Made by a program: the position numbers and the translations under genes. The notes beneath the pieces are model-generated. The model did no database searches. It was not told the origin of the DNA and was given only the letters and a program-made list of their open reading frames with translations. Positions 16,907 through 27,200 of a DNA stretch of 64,000 nucleotides are shown in pieces (positions within the stretch are counted from its first letter, which is position 1; every line of letters starts with the position of its first letter). The stretch covers positions 8,193 to 72,192 of the forward strand of contig JBKHDD010000006.1 of the NCBI GenBank assembly GCA_046541515.1, given 5' to 3'. The DNA is from CAYFVR01 sp046541515. Lineage in GTDB: Bacteria; Desulfobacterota; Desulfobacteria; Desulfobacterales; Desulfococcaceae.

Positions 16907-18419
16907 AATCGGTAATCAAGGGTCGATGAAGCATTTTTTCATACAGATGAATGTACTGCTGGGCCGTGCGGGCATGGGTGAAGGTCTCCTGCGCCTGAAT
17001 CATGATCCGCTCAATCTGCGCCGCCTTCACGTCGGGCGGCAGCTTGTGGAAGTTCATGGCCTCCTTCACCGCCCAGAACAGCCCCGGGCCGTCAAATATC
17101 TGAAAGAGGAAGCCGTTGCCACGCCCGGCCCCGGCGTCGAGGTGGGACACGGTGTCGTGAATGCCGCCGGTGTCGTGGGCCACCGGCAGGGCGCCGTAAA
17201 TCGGACCGATCATTTGAGGCAGGCCGCAGGGTTCGAACCGGGAGGGCATCAACACGAAATCGGCCGCGGCGTAGGCCATGTGCTCCAATCGTTCGTCGAA
17301 GTCGCAGACGGCGATCCGTTCTTCCAGCCCGTGAAAGCGGGCGATGTTCTGAAACACCGGCTGGTAGGGGCCGTTGGCCACGAAGACCACTTGAAGAGTG
17401 TCGTACCAGAAGGCGGAAATCATGTCGTAGATGATGTCCGACAGCAGCTGGCACCCCTTCTGGACCGGGTCCAGCCGGGAAGGCCAGAAAAAAACCGGGG
17501 CTTCCGGCTCCTGCACCAGCCCCAGCAGCTCCTGAAGGTGAACCTTGTTTTCCCGTTTGGCCTCGGCGTGGTCGGCGGGGGCGTAGGTCCGGGTCAGCGC
17601 CTTGTCCTCCGCCGGGTGGAAGGCCGGGTCGGGCGCGTTTAAAATGCCGAAGGCGCAGTCCGCGTGAAATTTGCTGGTCAGCTCCGCCCGGATGGACGGC
17701 TCCACGAAATCGTGGCGGCCTTCGATGATTTCCAGCAGAAAGGTGGGGCTGACGGTGTTGACGAAGTGGGCGGCGAAAATTCCGCTGGTCAAAAAATCCA
17801 GCGAATTGGTCTCCCGGCTCTCCTCGTAGCTTTGGGGCACCCGTTCGAAATAGAGATGCTTCCAGAAGGACGCGGCGTCTATGCCCCGGTCCTCGATGCG
17901 GGAAAGGGGACACCGAACGGTGTGGATATTGTGAATGGTGAAGAGACACGGAATTTCCAGCTCCCGGGCCATGGCCGGAATCAGCGCGGTCATCCAGTCG
18001 TTGCAGTGGATCAGGTCCGGCTTCACCTGGGGAACGATGTAGTTGAGCACGTCCCGTTGAAAGGTGAGAGAGAGCTTGGTGTTTTCCAGCCCGTTGCCGG
18101 CGTAGATCTGGTTGAGATAGAAAAAGGCCCGGTCCTTGACGAGGTGCAGCCGCTCGTCCGGCATGACCTCGAAAATGGCCTTCTGCTCCTTTTTTAAAAA
18201 CGGCGCCAGCCGGTCCCGGAAGATGGACCGGTAATCCGGCAGCGCCACGTGCACGTCGGCGCCCTGCTCGAACAGGGCGCTGATCAACGCGGCGGATACG
18301 TCGGCCAGCCCTCCGGCCTTGGCGGTCAGGTAGTGGGCGAGGTTCCCCATCCGGTCCGGAAGGTAGGTCACCTCGGGCGTCACGATGAGAATCCGGGGAT
18401 TTCGCCGCGTTTCGGTCAT
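16899..18419 (-). CDS. glgA: Glycogen/starch synthase, GT5
   Basis: 506 residues, the normal length. The ADP-glucose-binding motif KAGGLADV (the KxGGL loop) is near residue 34, and the C-terminal E-x7-E region reads MPSRFEPCGLPQ. The N-terminal segment before KAGGL is longer than usual. It elongates alpha-1,4 glucan from a nucleotide sugar; no ADP-glucose pyrophosphorylase gene is in the window. The ribosome site AAGGAGAC is good. It lies 19 bp downstream of glgP and overlaps glgB. Confidence 0.95.
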   Translation of the reverse strand: MTETRRNPRILIVTPEVTYLPDRMGNLAHYLTAKAGGLADVSAALISALFEQGADVHVALPDYRSIFRDRLAPFLKKEQKAIFEVMPDERLHLVKDRAFFYLNQIYAGNGLENTKLSLTFQRDVLNYIVPQVKPDLIHCNDWMTALIPAMARELEIPCLFTIHNIHTVRCPLSRIEDRGIDAASFWKHLYFERVPQSYEESRETNSLDFLTSGIFAAHFVNTVSPTFLLEIIEGRHDFVEPSIRAELTSKFHADCAFGILNAPDPAFHPAEDKALTRTYAPADHAEAKRENKVHLQELLGLVQEPEAPVFFWPSRLDPVQKGCQLLSDIIYDMISAFWYDTLQVVFVANGPYQPVFQNIARFHGLEERIAVCDFDERLEHMAYAAADFVLMPSRFEPCGLPQMIGPIYGALPVAHDTGGIHDTVSHLDAGAGRGNGFLFQIFDGPGLFWAVKEAMNFHKLPPDVKAAQIERIMIQAQETFTHARTAQQYIHLYEKMLHRPLITDYA

Positions 18420-18438
18420 GCCGTCTCCTTTCGGGGGA

Positions 18439-21003
18439 TCAGGCCCAGGTGATCAGGCCGGGAATGTTTCGGGTCCACGCGTCGCCCTGGGGCGTAATGC
18501 GGGCCGAAAAGCCGTAGCGCCCCGACCGCTCGCATTCCACCTCGCAGGCATAGAGATAGCCGCCGCCGCCGTGGGGCTCCACCATGCGCATTTCGTAGGG
18601 ATGGGCGTTTCCCAGGGCGTCCACCGATTTCAGGACGCCCATGTAAAGCTCCACCACCACGTCGTCGGGTCGCAGTTCGCCCAGATGCACCTCGGCGGTG
18701 GCCCGCAACTTTTCCCCCACCCGGAAAGGGCCTTCGGACTGAAGTCGCGGCCGTTCCAGGCGCACGTCGTGCCAAAGATCGGTGAGCCGCCGCCGCCGTT
18801 CGGCCAAGGTCCGGGCCTCGGCGGCCCCGTCGGCCAGCAGCTCGGCGATCCGCTCGCGGGCCGGCTCGTAAAAACGTTCGTCGTACTCGGCCACCATGCG
18901 GTGGCTGCAGAACGTCTCCATGCCCATCTTCATGGAGTTTTTCATCATCCGGACCCATTGCTGGGGAAAATCGCCGTCCTTGCGGTCGTAGAAGGTGGGG
19001 ATAACTTCGTTTTCCAGCACGTTGTACAGCGCCTGGCTCTCCACCGCGTCCTGGTAGGCCGGGTCGGCGTACTCTTCACCGTTGCCGATTTTCCAACCCC
19101 GATCTTCGGTGAAGCCCTCGCACCACCAGCCGTCCAGAACGCTGACGTTGAGGACGCCGTTGATGGCGGCCTTCATGCCGGAGGTGCCGCAGGCCTCGAA
19201 GGGTCGCCGCGGGGTGTTCAGCCAGACGTCCGCGCCCTGGACCATGTGCCGGGCGATGTGGATGTCGTAGTCCTCCAGAAAAACCACCCGTCGGCGGATG
19301 GCCGGATTCCGGGCGAACTGAACCAGCCGCTTGATTAGCTCCTTGCCCTCGTGATCTCGGGGATGGGCCTTGCCGGCGAAAATGAACTGGATCGGCTGGG
19401 TGGTGGAAGTGAGCATGGCCTCGAACCGCTCGGGATCGTGGAGCAGCAGGTTGGCCCGCTTGTAGGCGGCGAACCGGCGGGCGAAGGCGATGGTCAGGAT
19501 GTCCTGATCCAGCACCAGCTCGGCTTCCCGAAGGACGTCCCGGGGCGCGTTTCGCCGTTTGTACTGCTTGGCCATCAGTTGACGGCAGGTTCGAATCAGC
19601 CGGGCACGACTCATGGTGCGGCCTCGCCAAAGCTCCTCCTCGTAGATGTCATCGATGCGGCTCACGTTCTCCGGGTTGGAGGGGTGATGTCGCCAGTCCG
19701 GCCCCACGTAGCGGTCCATAAGTTGGGAGTTTTCATGGCTGAGGAAGGAGGAAACGTGGACCCCGTTGGTGACGTGGGTGATGGGCACCTCTTCCCGGGG
19801 CTTGCCGGGCCAGACCCGATGCCACATGTCCCGAGCCACGTGGCCGTGAAGTTCGCTGACCCCGTTGCAGTAGCGCGCGAAGCGAGAACCTAGGATGAAC
19901 ATGGAAACCGGCCCGTCGGCGCCGGCCTCCGGCGGCACGCCCCAGGAAAGAATCTCCTTCGCGGAAATTCCAAGACGGTCCTCCAGCGGCTCCAAATAAG
20001 GTCGAATCAGATCCTGCGGAAATTCCTCGTTGCCCGCGGACACCGGGGTGTGGGTGGTGAAGACCGTGGAGCGTGGCACGATCTCCAGTGCGGTCTGCAA
20101 ATCCACCTTATGCTTCTCCATGATCTGGGCCAGCCGTTCCAGGGCCGAAAAGGCGGAATGGCCTTCGTTCATGTGGCAAACGGCCGGCTCCAGCCCCATG
20201 GCGCGCAAGGCCCGCATGCCGCCCAGCCCCAACACCATTTCCTGGGCCACCCGCATGTGGGACTCCCCGATGTAAAGCTTGGAGGTGATCTCCCGGGCCT
20301 GCTGACTGTTTTCCGCCAGGTTGGTGTCCAGCAAAAACAGGGGCACGCAGCCCACGTTGATGCGCCAGACCGCCGCGTGGATTTCGCCCTCCGGACCGGC
20401 AACGGAAACCCGCACTTCGTCTCCGTTGGGGTCCAGCGCCCGTTCCGCCGGCAGTTGATAAATGTCGGTTTCGGGATATTCCTCCTGCTGCCATCCCTCC
20501 TGATCCAGATATTGGCGGAAGTAGCCCTGGCGGTAAAGAAGGCCGACGCCAAGCAGGGGGAGTTCCAGATCGGAAGCCGACTTCAGATGATCCCCCGCCA
20601 GCACGCCAAGGCCGCCGGCGAACAACGGAATGCTTTCATGGATGCCGAATTCCATGGAAAAATAGGCGATTATCCGGCGGGTTTCGAAGGAAAAGCCGAA
20701 TTCGCCGGTTCGACCGCAGACGAGTTCATCGTACTTGTCGCGGACCCGCTTCATCTGGGCCAGAAAGCTCTGGTCCTCGGCCAGTTCGGCAAGCCGATTT
20801 TGGGGCACGTAACTGAGAAACCGGATGGGGTTCCGGGCCGACCAGTCCCACAGAGGCGGGTCGATGCGGCGAAACAGTTCCACCGCCTCGTAATGCCAGC
20901 ACCACCACATGTTGCGGGAGAGGGTCTCCAAAAAGGAAAGCGGCTTGGGAATATCGGGAAGAATTTGCACGGTTTGCAGATGGTCCATGGATGTCGGTCC
21001 CAT
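18439..21003 (-). CDS. glgP: Alpha-glucan (glycogen) phosphorylase, GT35
   Basis: 854 residues, of the DUF3417-containing bacterial/archaeal type. The N-terminus has NMWWCWHYEAVELFRRID, and the sequence YFSMEFGIHESIPLFAGGLG is highly conserved. The pyridoxal-phosphate lysine is in EACGTSGMKAAINGVLN (near residue 610). The last ~110 residues form an extra beta-rich domain. It releases glucose-1-phosphate from chain ends. The Met five residues downstream (20988) is an alternative start; neither has a good ribosome site. First gene of the glgP-glgA-glgB operon. Confidence 0.95.
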   Translation of the reverse strand: MGPTSMDHLQTVQILPDIPKPLSFLETLSRNMWWCWHYEAVELFRRIDPPLWDWSARNPIRFLSYVPQNRLAELAEDQSFLAQMKRVRDKYDELVCGRTGEFGFSFETRRIIAYFSMEFGIHESIPLFAGGLGVLAGDHLKSASDLELPLLGVGLLYRQGYFRQYLDQEGWQQEEYPETDIYQLPAERALDPNGDEVRVSVAGPEGEIHAAVWRINVGCVPLFLLDTNLAENSQQAREITSKLYIGESHMRVAQEMVLGLGGMRALRAMGLEPAVCHMNEGHSAFSALERLAQIMEKHKVDLQTALEIVPRSTVFTTHTPVSAGNEEFPQDLIRPYLEPLEDRLGISAKEILSWGVPPEAGADGPVSMFILGSRFARYCNGVSELHGHVARDMWHRVWPGKPREEVPITHVTNGVHVSSFLSHENSQLMDRYVGPDWRHHPSNPENVSRIDDIYEEELWRGRTMSRARLIRTCRQLMAKQYKRRNAPRDVLREAELVLDQDILTIAFARRFAAYKRANLLLHDPERFEAMLTSTTQPIQFIFAGKAHPRDHEGKELIKRLVQFARNPAIRRRVVFLEDYDIHIARHMVQGADVWLNTPRRPFEACGTSGMKAAINGVLNVSVLDGWWCEGFTEDRGWKIGNGEEYADPAYQDAVESQALYNVLENEVIPTFYDRKDGDFPQQWVRMMKNSMKMGMETFCSHRMVAEYDERFYEPARERIAELLADGAAEARTLAERRRRLTDLWHDVRLERPRLQSEGPFRVGEKLRATAEVHLGELRPDDVVVELYMGVLKSVDALGNAHPYEMRMVEPHGGGGYLYACEVECERSGRYGFSARITPQGDAWTRNIPGLITWA

Positions 21004-21118
21004 TGTTGGAGGTCATTCGACGCCGCGGGAAAAACGGTGCGCCCCCTTTCCCCGAAAAAGCGTCGGAAACGGCGAAAGCGGCGATGGATGGTCGGAATAA
21101 TTTGGAGCGGAAACCAAG

Positions 21119-21159
21119 CGAGAGAAAAAGAAAAGGGCGGTGGAGAGCCTCCACCGCCC
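21119..21159 (-). terminator. Intrinsic terminator of the giant repeat-protein gene
   Basis: An 11-bp perfect GC stem with a 3-nt loop (21135-21145 pairing with 21149-21159) is followed on the minus strand by TTTTCTTTTTCTC. It stands about 50 bp after the stop of the 2,363-residue gene and before glgP. Confidence 0.85.
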
Positions 21160-21209
21160 GAAGACGTTACACCAGATGCCCCCCGGTAATCAAGGGGGCA
21201 ATGTTCGGA

Positions 21210-24200
21210 TTAGCGAATTTCCGCCACGACCTGGAGGTCGTAAATGACTTCCTCCAGCCCGATGACGCCCTCGTCCGGGTTCGTCAGATCGGCGCGATTG
21301 TCCACGTTGGCGGGATCCAAGCCGGCCAGCACCTGGAGACCCAGGACGACGTCCGTCAGGTTCACGGCGCCGCTGGCATTGATGTCGCCCGGCCGTACCG
21401 CGCGAACCTCGAAAAGGAAGGACATGGGACAGCTTTTCCCGCTTTCGTCCACGGCGGCGATTTCGATGACGGATTCCCCGGACTGGCCGCTTCGAGGCGT
21501 AAGATTCAGGGTCAGATCAATGGGCGTCCCCGGTTCGGAAAAGAGCGTTCCGTCGGAGTTTAGCGTATTGATCTGAATCCCGGTGTTCTGAATCAAGCCG
21601 GTGTTGCTGCTCGTCGCGGAAACCGTCAACAGGCCGCCTTCGGTATCCGTGATGCTGAAGGGAATGCCGGTAATTGGCTCGTCAATGTTGGTAAGCTGTC
21701 GAGAAATCTGGCTGATGATCGGACAGCCGCTCTCGTTGACCCGCAAGGTGAACTGACCGCTGACCACCGGCGAAGTGGTCCCGTCGTCCACGCTGATGGT
21801 GATGATGGCGGAATCGTTCTTCCGGTTTGCCGCAGGCGTCGCGGTGAGCTTGAGACTCGCCGATCCGGGAGGTTCGGGCGTCACCACGCCCCCGCCGGAA
21901 AGTCCTTCGATTACAAGGCTGTCGTTGGGGAACAATGTCTGGTTGTTCGAAACCGCCGACACGGTGAGCGGATCGCCGTCCGCGTCCTTGACGCGGAAAT
22001 TCAGGGTATACGGCACATTTTCGAAGGTGGATTGCTGAATTTCCGGAATATCCAGCAATTCCGGCGCATCCGGCAACGGATCGACCCGCAGGGTAAAAAT
22101 CTCCTCGGCGGTGAAGGAATCCGGCAACAGGGTAATGGCCAGGACCGTAATGGTCGTTTCCACCGTTTCGGTGCTGATTGGCTTATCGTCCGCCGGCATG
22201 AGCGTCAGATCGTAGGAATGGACACTGCCGGAAGATTCGACATACTGGACCTGGATATATGGAGGTCCATTGGGAATCAAGTCGATATCTCCCGAAGAGG
22301 CCCGGACTTCCAGCACATCGGCCACGGCTTCCCCGGATTCCAGCGGAAAGGTCACGTCCAGGGTAAACGTAAGACTGGTATCCTCGTCCATGGCTTTCAG
22401 GTCGATGGGGTCGATGTCCGGTTGACGAACGTCCCCGCTGCGAACCTTCAGCACGAAGTTGGTGGTGTCGGTCTGCCCGGAAGCGTCCACCACGGTGACC
22501 GCAATGGTCGTTTCGCCCACCGAGTTTAACGGAGTAATCACCATCTCCCGGTTGAAACCCGTCTGCGTGGAGGTGAACACCTCGATGTTGTCGTCGGGCA
22601 CCACATCCTGGTTGCTGGAAACGATGTCCAGAATCAAACTCTCCACCGCCGTTTCCGGATCGGAGATCAGAAAGGGAATGGGATCGGTGGCGGTGCTGGC
22701 CGTGGTGAACTTGGGCCCGACGATGTCGGATACCGAAGGCGGATCGTTCACGCCGAGCACCGTCACATTAAACGAATCGGCGGAATCGTCGGTGGTCTCG
22801 GCGTCCTGCAACGTCAGATGTACCGTCACGAAATCCGGTTCCGTAAACGCATCGGGCTCGGGCTTCAGGGTCAAGTCGAGCGGGGTTTCCACGTTGGGCT
22901 CAAGCTCCATGGTCACCTTGACCACTTCCCGGTCCAATTCGTCCAGGCTCTGGATGACTTCGGTCACCACGCCGGTGGGACCGCCGACGGAGATATTGTC
23001 CGTCCGATTGGGCAAGACGGCGCCCGCCGTGTCTTCGCTTCGGATCAACAGCGTCAACGTTCCGCCGTCGGGATCGCGGACGATCACCGGTATGGGATTG
23101 GGCGAGGGCGCTTCGTCGTCCTCGTTCATCGTCACATCCCCAACCGGGGTCAAAACCGGTGGATCGGGCGTCGGTTTCACAATGAGGGTAAAAGACGTCG
23201 TTGCCGGCTCGGCCGTGCCATCGTCCACGGCGACCTCGATCACCGCGTTCCCGAAAGCGTGCTGTAGCGTGTCGATATTCAACTCCAGCTGATCGTAGCT
23301 CTCGGACGGAATAGACTGCGGCAACGTCAGGGGCGATCCGTTTACCAGCAATTCGATATCGGAAGTCGCGACGATTTCCGGATTCAAGGATTCCGCCGAA
23401 ACGGTCAGGTTGTTCAAATCCGGATCGTCAATGGTGAACGCGACGGCATGGGGTCCGGTGTCTTCGTCCACGGTGACGTTGGAAATGGAAGAGATGGTCG
23501 GAGGGTCGTTCACGTTGGTCACGTCAATGGTGAACGTCCGGGTCGCCGGAGGATCGGCGGTCGCGGCAACGTCCCGCACCGTCAGGGTCACCGTGGTCGA
23601 TCCGAACTGGCCGGGCGCGCCGGTCAGATCCAGGTTCACCGAAGTTTCCACTCCGGCCTCCACCGGGACCGCGTAATTGCCGGAGCCGTCCAGCGTCACC
23701 CCGGTCCCGCTGAAGCGAATGTCGCTGAATCGGTCGGCGGGGTCGGCGGTGGCGGCCAGGGTCAACGTGTCGTCGTCAAAATCTCGAATCGTAAAGGGAA
23801 CGGCAATCCGTTCGCCTTCGGTCATGGAGGCCGGCGGCGTGATGCTCAGAATTTCCGGATCGTTGTTCTCGTTGACGACGTGCAGGAGAAACTGCCGCGA
23901 CGTGGTGGCTTCGTTTTCATCGGTGACCGAAACGGTGATGACGGCCTGTCCGGATCGGTTGGCCGCCGGCGTGGCGATCAGGTCCATGGCCGCCTTGTAT
24001 CCGTCGGCTTCCGACAATTGAATCTGATAGTCGTTGTTGAACCCCGGAGATTCGCCCAGGGGGAAAACCCGAAGATTGGCGTCGGGCAGGAGGGTCTGGT
24101 TGCCGGAGGTGGCCGAAACCAGCAGTATGCCGCCATCCGCGTCTCCCGCGACGAAACCCTCGGGCCGAACGTCCGAGAAACGAAATTCGGCATTCTCGTT

Positions 24201-27200
24201 GATGGATTCTTCCTGATTGAAGTCGATGTTTTCCAGGGTCGGATCGTCCGGAACCGGGGTCACGTCCAGCACGAAGGACTGGAAGCCCGTTTCTCCATCG
24301 GGGTCCGTGGCGGTGATGGACAATGTGGTCGGGCCGCCGTCGCGAAGATTGTTGGCGTCGGCCCTGGGCGTGACGCGAAGGTTCAGGGACACCGGGTTCG
24401 CGTCCGGCGGCGTCAGGGTGAAGCGGCCCATGTCGTCCACCCCGACGTCGGGTCCCGTGATCAACATCCCGCCCGGATCGGTGTGCGGCCTCGTGGCGGG
24501 ATCCACGAGCTTCGTGTTGCCGGACTCCAACGTAAATACGATGGGATCCCCATTGGGATCGCTCGCGGTGAAGGGGACGTCGATGGCCTGGTCTTCCGGC
24601 GTGGTTTTATTGGCGATGTCCGAAAGCTCCGGAGGTTGCGGATCCTTCAAAACCTGCATGTCGAAGGTGATCGAGTCGAATAGATCGCCGGTGTCGATCA
24701 CGGTAATCCGAAGACCGGTGATGGAGGTATCGGCCTCTTCGTTCGGCGGAATTCCGCTCAGGGCGCCGGTATTCGAGTCGAACTGGAGCCATGCGGGGCA
24801 TCCGTCGGTGGTGAGATTGTCGCTGGTGGGGTCCACGTTCATGCAGACTCGCTCGAAACGAAGCTGGGACAGGGCGTCTTCTTCGTCTTCGACCACCGGC
24901 GTGAATTCATAGGGCTGATTGACGTAGGCGACGGTCGGCGGATTGCCCTCGATGGCCGGCGGATCGTTGACGAACTGAACGAATACGCTGAAATTCCGAA
25001 CCGTCTCGAGCCCCTGATCGTCGGTTATCGTCAGGGTCAGATCGGCCGTTCCGTTGGCGTTTCCCAATGGGGTGAAGATAAAGGCCAACTCTTTTTCGGG
25101 ATCGTCGCAACGGCTCGGGAGCCCGTCCTGTTCGGCGTCGAAAAGAGGGTCCACGACGTACTGTCGGCCGACGGTCAGATCGCCGTGGCGAATCTGGAGA
25201 TGCTGATCGTCGTCGGGAAAGATGGAGGGCGTCTGTGAAGACAGGCGAAGGGTGATCCGGCCGCCGTCCACGTCGCAGACGGTGATCGGAGCGGTGGTCA
25301 GCGACGTTTTCTCGGGCGTGGTGTAAAACGAGTCGAGCCCCTGCGCCGTCGCCGGATCGTTGACGGAATCCACCGTGACGAGAAAGGAACGGTTCGCGCT
25401 TTTCGGAGGGTCGTTGCCGGCGCCGGCGTCGGTCACGGTCAGGGTGACGACGGCCGGGCCGAAATCATCGGAATTGGCGTTGGGAAAGGGGATGATCGTG
25501 AGGGTGCGATCCGCCCCGGAACCGCCCAATTTCAGATGGTCGGGATCGTCGGGGATCAGATCGGGATTGTCGGAAACCACCGTAACGATCAGCTCCCCGG
25601 GCGGAGTTTCCTCGTCCCCTACGGTGAAGGGAATGTTGTTGATGGGCGTGTCTTCCGGGGTCGTTTGATCCGAAATTTCGGAGATGGTGGGCGGATCGTT
25701 GACCTCGAAGACCGTGAGGTCAAATTGCTCCTGGGAAGAGAGATTGCCATCATCGGCCGTCACGGTGACGGTGTCGGTTCCCAGGGCGCCATCCGCGGCG
25801 GAAATGACCAGGTTGACCGTCGCGGTCTGTCCGGCGCCGATGGAAACCGTTTTCTCGTCGACTTCGTTGCCGTCCAGGCGAATGGATCCGATCAGGAAAC
25901 CGTTGAGGGAGTCCACGGAGAGGGACACCGTTTTGGGCGCTTCGACGGTCGCGTCCGGATGGCTCAGGAGAATCCGGATATTCCCCGTTTTCCCGTTCTC
26001 CGGAATTTCGACTTCGTCGTCGATGATGGAAATTTCGTCGAGAACGATGTCCTCGATGACGGGCGGGTCGTCCGCCGGTTCGATTTCCAGCGTCAGGGAC
26101 CGGGTGCTTTTCGCTTCGGTGGGCCCGATCGCCTCCAGAAGAACGGTCGCCGTTCCGTTGGCATGTTCGACGGGATCGATCTGGAAGGTGAACGAGATGT
26201 TCTGGTTGGCGGTGGCGCTTTTCGTTTCCGCATGGAAATAGGTCCGGTCGGGATCGTCGGGATCCGTCAGCGGGTTGGCGACGATGGATTCATTTTCGGA
26301 CATCGCGGTCAACGTGACGTCCCCGCCGAATTCATCCCGGAGGGTGACGGTCACCGTGGGCGACGGCGACGGGTCTTCCATGAATTGGACGGGATCGGGC
26401 GTCACCGAAACAAAGACCGGACCGGCGTTGACGATGAAAAGGAAGCTTTCGCTCGCGGAATGGCCGTCGGTATCCGTCACGGTCGCGGTGATGGTGGCCG
26501 AACCGCTTTGGGCGGCCTGGGGAACCAGATCGATGGTTCGATCCGTGCTCGTGCCGCCGACCGCGAGGTTGTCGATGAGGGCGGGATTGTCGGAAACGGC
26601 TTCCACAACCAGGGAAGACGCCGGATCCTGGTTGTCGGCCACCTGGAAAGTGGCCTCGGCGGTTTCGCCGATGTTGATCACGTATTGGTCCTGGAGCCCC
26701 GTGATTCTCGGCGGATCGGAGACGTCGACCATAAAGGTGGTCGCCGAACTCGCCCCGGCCTCGTCGGCGACGGTCACGGTGACGCGGGCCTCGCCCTGGT
26801 TTCCCGTGGCCGGCGTGATATCCAGAGTTCGGCCGGCGCCGGCGCCTCCGGGAGTCAGACTGCCGCCGGTGACGATATCGCCCTCCGTGGCGACCCATGT
26901 CGCGGAGACGATCAGATCGGCCGGGTCCGTTTCCACGTCGCCCACCGAAAAATTGACCGTTTGGGTCTGGGGGGTCTGCCGCGCGGTGAAAAAAACGTCC
27001 TCGATGGTGGAAATTGTGGGCGCGAAATTGCTGTCGTCCGGATTTTCGGGGGAATCGTCCATATAAGCCCGTCCGGAACCATATTTGGGCGCCCCGATGA
27101 TGGCCTTCGAACCTTCCGCGTCCTGGAAAACACCCACGGAAGCGCCGAAGCGCGAATCCGCGGGAGCGGCGATATCTTCGAGCTTGTCGATTTCCGTCCA